From positions 1 through 25,362 of the forward strand of contig DASYYE010000572.1 of the NCBI GenBank assembly GCA_035946955.1: a stretch of DNA of 25,362 nt, written 5' to 3'. The notes beneath the pieces were generated by a model. That model was given only the letters and a program-made list of their open reading frames with translations, made no database searches and was not told the origin of the DNA. The stretch comes from DASYYE01 sp035946955. Lineage in GTDB: Bacteria; Actinomycetota; Actinomycetes; Streptosporangiales; Streptosporangiaceae. Positions within the stretch are counted from its first letter, which is position 1. Each line of letters starts with the position of its first letter. Of this stretch, positions 1 through 9,022 are shown piece by piece. A program made the translations under genes and the position numbers.

Positions 1-912
1 GACGCAGTCCCGCGCCTCGGCGAACGCCTGCTCGGCGCGGTGCCGCTCGTCATACGGCAAAGATGCGTGGGACAGGAACGTCGTAACCCCCCGCTCCCGC
101 AGCGCAGCACCTATCTCCTCCACGAGCTGGCGGGAGTCACAGAACACCAGCCGCTTCTCACCCCGGTGCAACGACGCGATCACCGTCGCGGCGTTGCTCA
201 CCGACCCCACATAGTCCAACTCGATTTCCCCGGGCGAGGGCGTGCCGCCAGGTTCTGGTGACACCACAAGGGCTGGACGGCTGCCGCGCCCGGACCCTTG
301 GAGCCAGGCCAGCAGCTCACCAGGGTTGCCGACGGTCGCAGACAGCCCGATCCGCTGGATGGGGTGGCCGGTGATCTTGGTGAGCCGTTCGAGCACGGCA
401 AGCAGGTGCCAGCCACGGTCGTCCCCTGCGAAGGCGTGCACCTCGTCCACGACGATCGTGTGCAGGTCGGTGAACAGGCGCGCGTGTTCGACCCTGAGGC
501 TGATCAGCATCGCTTCCAGCGATTCCGGTGTCGTCAGCAGGACATCCGGTGGATCTCGCAGGATCCGCTGCCGCGCCGATGCCGTGACGTCCCCGTGCCA
601 GATCGCCGCCCGGCGGCCCAGCCAGCCCGCGTAGGTTTCCAGCCGTGGCAGCAGGTTGTTCAGCAGCGCCTTGAGCGGGCAGACGTAGATGACTGACATC
701 CCGGACCAACGCTGGGATTCCATGGCCGTCAGCAATGGGAACATCGCAGCCTCGGTCTTGCCGCCCGCCGTGGGTGCCAGGAGCAGCGCGTCGGCACCGT
801 CCAGAACTGGCCCGGCGGCCTCGTCCTGGAGCGCCCGCAGCGACCGCCAGCCGAGGCTGTTGACGATGTGGTGCACGATGACCGGGTGCAGCCGGTCCAG
901 GCCGGGACTCAC
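1..912 (-). CDS. brxHI: BREX type 2 Lhr-like DEAD/H helicase BrxHI (N-terminal 304 codons, 3' end outside window)
   Basis: Superfamily 2 helicase of the Lhr-like type that forms the last gene of type 2 BREX operons; its exact role in phage exclusion is not settled. The GTG start at 912 follows GAGGTGGGA at good spacing, and the frame stays open to base 1. Visible motifs are the P-loop APTAGGKTE (about residues 46-54), motif Ia CPLKALLNNL (about 78-87), TTPE (127-130), the Walker B box VVDEVHAF (154-161), motif III SAT (191-193) and the start of RecA-like domain 2, RLVFCDSRQ (254-262). Upstream brxD ends 37 bases before this start. Only the N-terminal part is present, so whether the C-terminus is intact cannot be judged. 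The motif order makes the helicase call very secure; the BrxHI name rests on the operon context. Confidence 0.9.
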   Translation of the reverse strand, partial: MSPGLDRLHPVIVHHIVNSLGWRSLRALQDEAAGPVLDGADALLLAPTAGGKTEAAMFPLLTAMESQRWSGMSVIYVCPLKALLNNLLPRLETYAGWLGRRAAIWHGDVTASARQRILRDPPDVLLTTPESLEAMLISLRVEHARLFTDLHTIVVDEVHAFAGDDRGWHLLAVLERLTKITGHPIQRIGLSATVGNPGELLAWLQGSGRGSRPALVVSPEPGGTPSPGEIELDYVGSVSNAATVIASLHRGEKRLVFCDSRQLVEEIGAALRERGVTTFLSHASLPYDERHRAEQAFAEARDCV

Positions 913-949
913 GGTCCCACCTCACAGCTGGCCGCCGGTTCCGCGTGGG

Positions 950-2296
950 TCACGGCAGGTCAAGGTCGATGTCGTCGGCGTGCGCCGCTGGTGGTGCTGA
1001 CAAAGCGGCCGCGTTGCGTTCTACTTCGGACAGCTCGCCCGGCGTCAGGGTCAGCGCGTAGTGGCGGCGGGGGTCGAAGTCGGGGAATTGGTCGACCCGG
1101 TCCATCACGTCCGCGACGAGCTTCCGTAGGAACACTCGGGGGGTGACCCCGATCTTCCCGCCCAGCGACCCGGTCACCGCGTCCGCGAGCTCACCGACGT
1201 AGAGGTCGTCCACTGTCTTGCGCACCCGGTCGGGTTCGCTGGTCCCATCGGCGTACAGGTCGCGCACTTTCGCGCCGAGCGCGAGGAGCCCGTCACGGTC
1301 GAAGCCGGGCAGCCGTACCTGGACGGCACGAGGGTTGTCGAACCGCGGGTCGGTGGAGAAGTCGGTGGCCAGGCGTTGCGCCAGCGGGGCCAGCCGGGAC
1401 ACGCCGCTTGGCCCGTCGTAGAACGCCGGGGTTCCGGTGATGACCAGGAACAGCCCTGGGTACCGGCCCGCGTCGATCTCGTCGATGAGTTGCCGCAAGG
1501 CGTTCAGCGCCTTGTCACGGACGTCACCGCGGGCCCGTTGCAGGGTTTCGACCTCATCCAGCACGAGCAGCAGCCCTGGATGCCCCGCATCTCGCAGCAC
1601 CGCCAGCAGCCCCTGGAGGAACCCCATCGCCCCGAAGTGGTCCAGTTCGCCCTTGATCCCGGCGCTGCGCTTGGCTGCTGCGGCGACGTGCGGCTGGCCG
1701 CCCAGCCAGGCCGCGAGCGCGTCGGCCGTGGCAGCGTCGCTGCCCACGACGGCTGCGCGGTAGGCCCGCAGCGCCTGGGCGAACGCGGGTGCCCGGGCGG
1801 AGACTTCGGCGAGCCGTTCCTCCAGCAGGCGGTCCACGGCCTCGTTCACGGCGCCCTGGCCTTGCCCGGCCAGGCCGGGGTCGGCACCGGTGATGTCGGA
1901 CTCCAGGGTGAACAGCCAGGAGTCCAGCACCGGCCGCAGTGCGCTGGGCGGGAACGCCGCCGTCCGCAGGGCTTCGCCCACTCTCCGGTAGACCGTCTCC
2001 AGCTTGTGCAGCGGCGTCTGGGTCTCGGAGACCTGCACTTCGGCCGCGGCGAACCCACGGCGCAGCGCACGCTCGGCGAGGTAGCGGGCCACGAATGTCT
2101 TGCCGGCTCCGTACTCTCCCCGTACCGCCTTGAACGCGGCGCCGCCTCCGGCTGCGGTGCCGAGGTCAGTGTCTAGCGCGGGTGTGAACCGCTCCAGGCC
2201 GACCGCGAGCAGGTCTAGGCCGTTGGCGGGGACTGTCCCCCGGCGCAGCGCGTCAATGACCTCGCGCCGGCGCCGTGGTGACACGTGGTCGTTCAT
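950..2296 (-). CDS. brxD: BREX type 2 ATP-binding protein BrxD
   Basis: P-loop ATPase of the BrxD family (448 aa), a characteristic component of type 2 BREX whose molecular role is unknown. The Walker A motif GEYGAGKTF lies at about residues 60-68, the Walker B motif GLLLVLDEVE at about 241-250, and a sensor-1-like stretch VITGTPAFYDG follows, giving an AAA/STAND-like ATPase fold. The start is ATG at 2296, overlapping the pglZ stop by 4 bases (ATGA), which suggests translational coupling; the SD is weak (GGGAT), consistent with coupled initiation. The C-terminus is acidic (DDIDLDLP). The gene lies between pglZ and the helicase, the canonical position. No frameshift or missing motif is seen. 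Confidence 0.93.
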   Translation of the reverse strand: MNDHVSPRRRREVIDALRRGTVPANGLDLLAVGLERFTPALDTDLGTAAGGGAAFKAVRGEYGAGKTFVARYLAERALRRGFAAAEVQVSETQTPLHKLETVYRRVGEALRTAAFPPSALRPVLDSWLFTLESDITGADPGLAGQGQGAVNEAVDRLLEERLAEVSARAPAFAQALRAYRAAVVGSDAATADALAAWLGGQPHVAAAAKRSAGIKGELDHFGAMGFLQGLLAVLRDAGHPGLLLVLDEVETLQRARGDVRDKALNALRQLIDEIDAGRYPGLFLVITGTPAFYDGPSGVSRLAPLAQRLATDFSTDPRFDNPRAVQVRLPGFDRDGLLALGAKVRDLYADGTSEPDRVRKTVDDLYVGELADAVTGSLGGKIGVTPRVFLRKLVADVMDRVDQFPDFDPRRHYALTLTPGELSEVERNAAALSAPPAAHADDIDLDLP

Positions 2297-5190
2297 GTAC
2301 GGATCCCGAACTGCTCACGCAGCAGCGCCTCGTCTAGGACCACGGTGGACCCGTCGGCGTCGACCCGCAGCACCGGGTTGCCCTCCACGTTCAGCAGCCG
2401 CTGGGTATGGAGGATCGCACCGCGCACCGTGGCCGTCGGCACGGCCAGCGCGGTCGCTGCCCGGGCGGCGGCCAGCCGCTGCCCTTGGGCGGCCAGCAGC
2501 GCGCCGAGCAGGTCGCGGACCTGGCCGTCGGTGACGGACACCCGCCCGGCGACCTTTTTCTGTGCTGCATAGGTTGGCGATGCCACCACGGCCGCAGCGG
2601 CCGGGCTCATCGCCGGCGCATTGCTTGGCGCGGCCGAAATAGGCTGTTGGGCTGGTTCATCGAACAGGGTGGAACCAGAGTCTTTCCGCCGTGTCCGGGA
2701 GCCGGGCACAGGCCCGGCCGCAGGACTTGGCCAGGTCGGCTGCTGGCCGGTGCGGCCGCTCAGAGCCCCAGTGGTGCCAGCGGGAGGGGCCGGGGGCAGG
2801 GGGTCGAGCCACCACGCCGGCTCCTGCGGCGGGGCGGGGTACAGGCCGACGTCCTCGGGCACCGGGCCAGAGACCAGGAAGGCCACTGGGACGACGGCTT
2901 CGGCGGGCGCGGCGCCGCCGTGGTAGCCGGCCTTGAGCGGCCCATACCGCAGGTGCTCGTCCACGGCGAGCACCGCCCGGCCCTCGTGCATCAGCACCCT
3001 GCGGCCCGCGACCAGCACCTCGCCTTCCGCGGCGGGTTCCAGGGCAGCACGGGAACGGGCGCTGGAGATCGATGCATAACTGCGCTGGGTGCCCTGGCGG
3101 CGTTCCACGACGTGACCATGGTCGGCGGTGACGACGACCGCGCGCCCGGCGTGCCTGGCCCGGTCCAGCAGCGGGAGCAGGTGCTTGACTGTGTCGGCTC
3201 CCCACGCGGTGCCGCCCGGGTCGGAGCGGTCGAGCGCGTCGTCGATGGTGTTCAGCACGCAGGTGACCAGCGGGTGGGCGGTCACGTTGGCGATGGCGGC
3301 GGCGACGTCGTCGGCCACGGCGTACCCGAGCCGGGAGGAGTCCAGCGGCTTCTTATGGAACAACTTGGCCCCGGGCAGCCCATGTGCCCTGGTCAGCGCC
3401 TCGTAGCTACGTTGCTCGACGTCCTGGCCGCCAGTGCGCAGGTTCCCGGACAGCAGCGATGCCCGGCTGACCTCGGTAAGGGTGGGGAGCACGGCGAGCG
3501 CCGCGGCCCGGCGGGTCTGGCCGGACAGCAGTGCTTCGGCCCACCCGTCGGTGGTCCGCGCCAGCACGCTGGTCATGATCTCCGTGCACACCCCGGCGCT
3601 CATTCCGTCCATGACCAGCAGCAGCACCGGCGTCTTACGGGCCAGCGGCAGCACCACACTGGGCAGGAGATCCTCCAGGTGCCATACCTCGCAAGGGCCG
3701 GTGTCCGGGTCATCGCCCGTGTGGGCAGCCAGAGCCGCGCCGAACGCCAGGTCGTGAGCGGCACGCCGCGACCGTACGTGGCCGAGGACGGCGGCGAGCC
3801 CGGAACCGAGTTCGGGGTCGCTCGCGCCGGGGGCCGCGTCGTTCACAGCCGAGTCGGCCCAGGCGTCGGCGTCACCATGGCGGTCGAGCAGCACCGCCAG
3901 TGACGTCCCGGCCACGGTGGTGTCGGTGGCCAGCCACCGGGCCAGCCGCACCGCGCCATGGAACGCGGGGGTCCGGGGGTCGGACTCGGCCAGCCGGTGG
4001 GAGGCGACCGCCGCCCACCCACGTTCCACACCGTCCAGGGCGGTGCCGGGAACCTGGGGACGGTCGGGGTTTACGTCCCCCGCGGAGCCAGTCACGGCGG
4101 TGCGCAGCGCTCCCGCCAGGGAGGCGAACCGCCGGGTCAGCCCGGAGGGCAGGAGGTCGGAGAGGTCAGCCAGGCCTGAACCGTGGATGGCGGCGAGCAG
4201 GCCGTCGGCCCGGGCAAGCAAGACCTCACCACCGCCGCGCCGCACAGGCTCGGCCAGCATCCCCGTGACGACGGCGGACGCTTCATCGGCCCAGGACCGC
4301 AGCACGCCTGCCGCAGGAATCGACCCGCCGAGCCTGGGCTCCAGACGGATCAACGCCTCGCGTGCGAGCCGCGGCTGCCCCCCTGCCGACTGGCCCGTCG
4401 CCGACTGGCCCGCCGGAAGCGTGGCCTGACCGGCGTCGTCGTCCACCCGTTCGCTGGCAGCGGCCAGCACACCAGCGGCCAGCCCGAGAGGCACGGCGTC
4501 ATGCCCTTCACCAGCGCGCAACAGATGCAGCAGCGGCGGGCCGATCACGCCACTCCGTTCCGCCGCCCAGGCGATCACAGCCCCAGTGAGGGCATCGCCG
4601 GCCAGTGCCCGCAGGTCGGCGACCCAGGCGCTGAGCAACGGGTCGGCCGTCCAGGCCAGCACGCTCGCGGCATCCACCACTGGGTCTGTCAGGTGCAGCT
4701 GCGCGGCGGCGACGGCACCGAGGGCGTGGTCGCGGGTCAGCACCCCACCAGGCGCAGGCGGCCACCCGGCCGGTGGGGCAGCCAAGAGCAGCCCACCCGC
4801 GATCTCACGGTCGCCAGCTACGGTGGTCAGGACCGGGTCGACACCCGTCGCGGCGAAACGCAGCCGCACCGCATCCCACGGGTCCGGGGTACGCAGCCGG
4901 TGCCACACGAGGTGACTGAGCACACCCGCACCGAGGTCATCTTCAGGACGGTCAGTCAGTACGACCAGCCACTGCCCGCACACCCGGTCCAGCAGCGCCT
5001 CCCGGACGGCGAGTGCGGACTCACACGGCGCGACCGTCACCGGCACGTCGGCGTGCGTGAATGTGGCCGGGCCCGGCCACTCCGGGCGCGCCCGCACCCC
5101 AAGCACCCCGCTGCTGTAGTCCTTGCGCCGCGCCTGGTCCAGCAACGCCCGCAGCACGGGGACCGTCGCCCGGGTGGCCGACACGGTCAC
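2293..5190 (-). CDS. pglZ: BREX core protein PglZ (alkaline phosphatase superfamily)
   Basis: PglZ is one of the hallmark BREX proteins, a predicted metal-dependent alkaline-phosphatase-fold enzyme; in Streptomyces coelicolor it counters the toxicity of PglX. The product is 965 aa. The PglZ domain shows the first metal-ligand motif LLLVMDGMSAG (Asp about 528), the nucleophile region LPTLTEVSRASLLSG (about 568-582) and the second ligand box VVTADHGHV (Asp690, His691, His693). About 500 residues of helical N-terminal region precede it, and a Pro/Gly/Ser-rich linker near residues 790-880 leads to a small C-terminal domain resembling a winged helix. The start is GTG at 5190, overlapping the pglY stop by 4 bases with GAGGAG just before. 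A short in-frame duplication near residues 261-270 (GQSATGQSA) is a local curiosity. All key residues are present. Confidence 0.95.
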   Translation of the reverse strand: MTVSATRATVPVLRALLDQARRKDYSSGVLGVRARPEWPGPATFTHADVPVTVAPCESALAVREALLDRVCGQWLVVLTDRPEDDLGAGVLSHLVWHRLRTPDPWDAVRLRFAATGVDPVLTTVAGDREIAGGLLLAAPPAGWPPAPGGVLTRDHALGAVAAAQLHLTDPVVDAASVLAWTADPLLSAWVADLRALAGDALTGAVIAWAAERSGVIGPPLLHLLRAGEGHDAVPLGLAAGVLAAASERVDDDAGQATLPAGQSATGQSAGGQPRLAREALIRLEPRLGGSIPAAGVLRSWADEASAVVTGMLAEPVRRGGGEVLLARADGLLAAIHGSGLADLSDLLPSGLTRRFASLAGALRTAVTGSAGDVNPDRPQVPGTALDGVERGWAAVASHRLAESDPRTPAFHGAVRLARWLATDTTVAGTSLAVLLDRHGDADAWADSAVNDAAPGASDPELGSGLAAVLGHVRSRRAAHDLAFGAALAAHTGDDPDTGPCEVWHLEDLLPSVVLPLARKTPVLLLVMDGMSAGVCTEIMTSVLARTTDGWAEALLSGQTRRAAALAVLPTLTEVSRASLLSGNLRTGGQDVEQRSYEALTRAHGLPGAKLFHKKPLDSSRLGYAVADDVAAAIANVTAHPLVTCVLNTIDDALDRSDPGGTAWGADTVKHLLPLLDRARHAGRAVVVTADHGHVVERRQGTQRSYASISSARSRAALEPAAEGEVLVAGRRVLMHEGRAVLAVDEHLRYGPLKAGYHGGAAPAEAVVPVAFLVSGPVPEDVGLYPAPPQEPAWWLDPLPPAPPAGTTGALSGRTGQQPTWPSPAAGPVPGSRTRRKDSGSTLFDEPAQQPISAAPSNAPAMSPAAAAVVASPTYAAQKKVAGRVSVTDGQVRDLLGALLAAQGQRLAAARAATALAVPTATVRGAILHTQRLLNVEGNPVLRVDADGSTVVLDEALLREQFGIRT
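4385..4414. repeat. 15-bp in-frame tandem duplication inside pglZ
   Basis: Two consecutive copies of GCCGACTGGCCCG(T/C)C occur, differing at one base. On the coding strand they add a repeated Gln-Ser-Ala-x-Gly-type five-residue unit in a Gly/Ala-rich linker of PglZ. The length is a multiple of three, so copy-number change would not break the frame. Confidence 0.8.
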
Positions 5191-8100
5191 TCCTCTACCC
5201 GCCAGTCCACAACCACGCGCTCCCCGGAGTGCCTGGCCAGGAACTCCCCCAGCGGGCCGAGGACATCGCTGGCGGGGCCGCCCTTGGCCCGGACCGCACG
5301 GCCGGTCCTGCCCGGCAACTGCGCCACTCGGGCAGGCATATCGTCCTGGCTGACCTCGCGGCGCGCTCCCGCTGCGTCAGTGGGCTGACCGGCGGCGAGC
5401 CAGTCGAAGACCGCGTCATCGGCAGCTGCCAGCGCCGGTCCCAGCCGGGTGGTGAACTCGTCTGCCGCCACGGCCTCGCGCAGGCTCTTGAGGATGCTCG
5501 CGGCGGCCTGGCCCCGGTCGTCACCTCGGTCTTGCGCTGCCCGCAACGGGGCGAGTCGCTCCCACTGGAACTTTTCCACCTCGGCGGCGACCGCGGTGGC
5601 CCGGCTCAGCGAGTTCGCGACCGCGGTGTCTGTGCCCGGGAGCGTGGTCCGTGCCAGGGTCTCTGTCAGGTGGACCCGGCTGCTGGCCCGGCGCAGGGCC
5701 TCCACGAGGTTCACCCCGGCCCGTGCGGTCGCCAGCCGGCCTGGGTGATCGCCTGGCAGTCCAACATGCCGATAGGCCAGTTCGATGCGCGGGACCAGCG
5801 CGACAGCGGCGTCCACCCACATATCTACGTGGGTGCGGACCTTCTCGCTGAACTCGGCCACGCCAGCGGCGGTGAGGTAGGGGTTGGTGCGGATCCCGAA
5901 CAGAACCTCGGCGCGGGAGGTCGCGGCCCGCCAGTCGGCAGGTTCGGGCAGCGGTTCGGGCCGCAGTTCCATGTCCGGCCGGGTGCTGCCCGGCCGGGGG
6001 GCTGGAACGGAGGTGCCGTGGTGGTACCAGGCACGCTGCCGCAACGCGGCCCAGGCCAGCACGATCAGGTCAGCGACCTCGTCGCGCAGGCCTAGCTCCG
6101 GGCGGATCGCATCGATCCAGCCCCGGATCCGCCCGACGGTGACGGGATCCTGGAGCGCCAGGCCGTCGCGGGCCGCTGCCCGCTCGAACTCTGCACCCCA
6201 GCCGAATCGGTCGTCGCCGAACAGGAAGTGTGTCTCCCCCGCGGTGCCGACGCTCAGGACGTTGGCGACCCGGCGGACGGCCGCGATGTCCCCCTCCAGC
6301 CGCACCCGCCCGTCCCGGTCGGCCACTGCGCGTTCCACGTGGGCGTATACGGCGGCCAGGTCGCGCACGCTGACCTCCACGTCGGACGGCTCGAACCGCG
6401 GATGCCCCGGGTAGGTAGCGCTGAACGCCTGGTCGACCAGGTTCCCGAACGCCGCAGCCAGGTCGGCGCCGACCGGCGCGGCCGGGTTGAAGCTTGAGTC
6501 CAGGCTGATCAGCACCCGGTCGTGCGCCGGATCCTCGGCCAGCGTGCCGGGAGTGGGCGCGGCAGCGCCGTAACATTCCTGCACCGCCCGGCGCAGCGCC
6601 TCCCGATACCCGGTGCGCTGGCTTTCCAGGATCGCCCGTGCCTGGGCCCGGTCCACCTCGGACAGGTGATCGGCGTGTCTGGCCCATCGTTCACCGGTCC
6701 CGCTGAGCAGCCATTCCAGGATGACCAGGCGCCGGACCTCACGCATCCGGTCCTCGGACAGGAACCGTGGCAGCCACACGATCGTCTTGGACCGCAGGCC
6801 GTCCTCGATCATCCGGTCCACCCGGGCAAGATCCTCCGCCGCCGAGTGCCCCGCGTCGTCGAAGGGGAAGTCGACCACCACGCGCCAGGTGCCCGGCCGT
6901 GCGCGGAAGTGGTCCTCGGTGAGCCACCCGGCGTCCCTGACGTTGCCGAACACCACGTCCACCGCACGCCGCGAGCCACGCCAGATCACCGGGTGCGGAT
7001 AGGCGCCGAACACGTCCGCGTCCTGCGTGACGATCCCAAGTGCCTCCCGCACCAGCTCCTTGAGCAGCTCACGGCGACGGCCGTCGTTGTCCTCGCCCTT
7101 GGCGTTCTCGACAACGGACTCGTAGTCGACATCGGACAACTGGACGCTGATCACGGGGTTACGCGGGTCACCGGTGATGCGGACCTCCGGCACCCGCCGG
7201 TTCCACTCCCGGACCTTCGCCAGCACGATGCCCGCCTCACTGCCCGGCAGTGGCGACTTGATCGACCCGTGATTCAGGGACGCCAGCCGGGACGCGGTCA
7301 GTTCCTTCAACGCAGGCACCTTCGGCGCCACCGCCGACAACAGCAGCGTCTTGGCCAGCCGGTCATCGGCACGGAACCCGGCTGGCAGCCGCCCAGGATC
7401 CTGCGCCGCGTCGTCCTCGGTCACGTTGTGGGCGCTCAGCAGGATCGGCCGCAGCTTGTCGCGGTAAAGGGCGGTCGCGGAGCGGAACAGCGAAGCGACC
7501 TGCGGGTCGAGGGCGTCCCGGCCCTGCACGACATAGTCGAAGGCGTCGCCCACCGGCACCACGTCGTCCACGGTCATGGTGTCGCGCCGGTCGACAAGCA
7601 TGTTCTGCATCACCTTCAGCGCCGTACGCTCCCGCTGCATTGCACTCGCCAGTTCCCGCAGCGCCGAGACCAGCGCGGGTGAGAACGGGTAGGTCCGCCG
7701 AAACGCAACCTCGTCGGCCCCCCGGTGCCGCTCGTCAGTGTTGATGCCGTCGAGCAGCACGTCCCAGATGTCGGCCCGCCGGTCCAGCCGCGCGAACGCC
7801 TCAGCGATCACCCTCTCCGCGTCAGGATTATCCGCCCGCCGGCGCAGCAGCCGCTCGCGCGCCACATAGGGCAGGTTGGCGTCACCCAGCACCAGAGTGC
7901 CGAACCGGCCCTCCTGGTGGCGAAACGCCCGGTCCAGGGCCTCCTGCTCCGCGCCGCTGGCACCCGCGTCCGCGAACCACCGGCGCAGGTCCATCTGCCT
8001 GGCCACGAACGACACCAGCGGCACAGCCCGCGCCCCAGCGCCGGCCTCCACCAGCTTGGTCAGCTTCTGCGACTCCCGGCGGAAGAACTCCCGGTCCTGC

Positions 8101-8948
8101 ACCGAGAACGCCAGCCACAGCACCAGCTCGTCAAGAAACAGCACGACCGCGTCATAACCCAGACCCTTCGCATGCCGAGCGATCGCGGCCAGCCCGGTGT
8201 CCAGATCCACATACGACGCCTGCTGCGTGTAGGCGCCGAAATAACTGTGCACCAGCGCGGTCACCAGCGACTGCCGCTGCTCCGACCCCGGCTCCGCAGC
8301 CCGCGCGGCGGCATAGGACTCCACGGTCCAGGTACCCCCGCCGATCAGCTTCGACCAAGCATCCGCACCACCAAAGCCGCCCCCGCTTCCGGCCGCACCG
8401 CCGTTGAGCCCAGCGAAGAAACGCTCGTCGCCGTCCCGTTCCCGCAGCCGCTCGGCGTCAGCGAGGATCGCATCCGAGTGGTGCACAGCAGGAAGCGGCG
8501 CCCCAGGATGCAGCCGGCTGATCTGCCGGATGTACCCGAGGAACAGCGCCTCCTCCAGCGACTCCGCCCCGATCAGGTGAAACGCCAGCGGCAGCACGTT
8601 CGCATTCAGCAGCACGTCGTCGTGGCGTGCGATGACCGGCTGCAACTCCGCCTTGGCCCGCGCCGCCGGATCGTGCCGCAACAACGCATGCAGCACCGCC
8701 ATGAAATGGCTCTTCCCCGAACCAAACGACCCCGCCAGGAACGCTCCCCGGCTCACTCCCGACATCAGCGACTCCGCCACCAGCCCCAGCGCCGCATCAA
8801 ACGCATCAGCGAGCGCGGGCGTCACCACATACTCACCAACCGTCCGGGCAACCGCAGCAGGCTCGATGCTGTCGGTCAGCCGCAACACATAGTCCTCAGC
8901 ACCCGCCCGCACCGGGATGTCGAGCACCTCACGCAGCAGCACGCTCAC
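5187..8948 (-). CDS. pglY: BREX type 2 ATPase PglY (BrxC-like large P-loop NTPase)
   Basis: Large P-loop ATPase (1253 aa), the type 2 counterpart of BrxC; the family's Walker A motif is reported to be needed for Pgl phage resistance. The Walker A motif GSFGSGKSHF sits at about residues 73-82 and the Walker B motif AVVLFLDELVLWLAF at about 267-281. Between them lies a Gly-rich linker (about 183-194). The rest is a long helical body with no transmembrane segment. The start is GTG at 8948 with GGGAG about 10 bases upstream; an ATG at 8966 is out of frame and quickly meets a stop. A 74-base gap separates it from pglX, the largest gap in the operon, so this gene may have its own start signals. It is translationally coupled to pglZ. 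Length and motifs fit an intact family member. Confidence 0.94.
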   Translation of the reverse strand: MSVLLREVLDIPVRAGAEDYVLRLTDSIEPAAVARTVGEYVVTPALADAFDAALGLVAESLMSGVSRGAFLAGSFGSGKSHFMAVLHALLRHDPAARAKAELQPVIARHDDVLLNANVLPLAFHLIGAESLEEALFLGYIRQISRLHPGAPLPAVHHSDAILADAERLRERDGDERFFAGLNGGAAGSGGGFGGADAWSKLIGGGTWTVESYAAARAAEPGSEQRQSLVTALVHSYFGAYTQQASYVDLDTGLAAIARHAKGLGYDAVVLFLDELVLWLAFSVQDREFFRRESQKLTKLVEAGAGARAVPLVSFVARQMDLRRWFADAGASGAEQEALDRAFRHQEGRFGTLVLGDANLPYVARERLLRRRADNPDAERVIAEAFARLDRRADIWDVLLDGINTDERHRGADEVAFRRTYPFSPALVSALRELASAMQRERTALKVMQNMLVDRRDTMTVDDVVPVGDAFDYVVQGRDALDPQVASLFRSATALYRDKLRPILLSAHNVTEDDAAQDPGRLPAGFRADDRLAKTLLLSAVAPKVPALKELTASRLASLNHGSIKSPLPGSEAGIVLAKVREWNRRVPEVRITGDPRNPVISVQLSDVDYESVVENAKGEDNDGRRRELLKELVREALGIVTQDADVFGAYPHPVIWRGSRRAVDVVFGNVRDAGWLTEDHFRARPGTWRVVVDFPFDDAGHSAAEDLARVDRMIEDGLRSKTIVWLPRFLSEDRMREVRRLVILEWLLSGTGERWARHADHLSEVDRAQARAILESQRTGYREALRRAVQECYGAAAPTPGTLAEDPAHDRVLISLDSSFNPAAPVGADLAAAFGNLVDQAFSATYPGHPRFEPSDVEVSVRDLAAVYAHVERAVADRDGRVRLEGDIAAVRRVANVLSVGTAGETHFLFGDDRFGWGAEFERAAARDGLALQDPVTVGRIRGWIDAIRPELGLRDEVADLIVLAWAALRQRAWYHHGTSVPAPRPGSTRPDMELRPEPLPEPADWRAATSRAEVLFGIRTNPYLTAAGVAEFSEKVRTHVDMWVDAAVALVPRIELAYRHVGLPGDHPGRLATARAGVNLVEALRRASSRVHLTETLARTTLPGTDTAVANSLSRATAVAAEVEKFQWERLAPLRAAQDRGDDRGQAAASILKSLREAVAADEFTTRLGPALAAADDAVFDWLAAGQPTDAAGARREVSQDDMPARVAQLPGRTGRAVRAKGGPASDVLGPLGEFLARHSGERVVVDWRVEE

Positions 8949-9022
8949 CGTCGGCTCACTCCCATACCGTCAAACCTCGCACAACTCCCCAGGGATGTCC
9001 CCGCCCGCCGCCCCCACCTCGG

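Noticed and set aside
1138..1143. Six-base G tracts (also near 5996-6001 and 15536-15541) as possible phase-variation sites
   Set aside because: Phase variation of pgl by a G tract is known in Streptomyces coelicolor pglX, but these runs are only six bases, lie in brxD, pglY and pglW, and are ordinary for this base composition. The longest run noticed in pglX is five.
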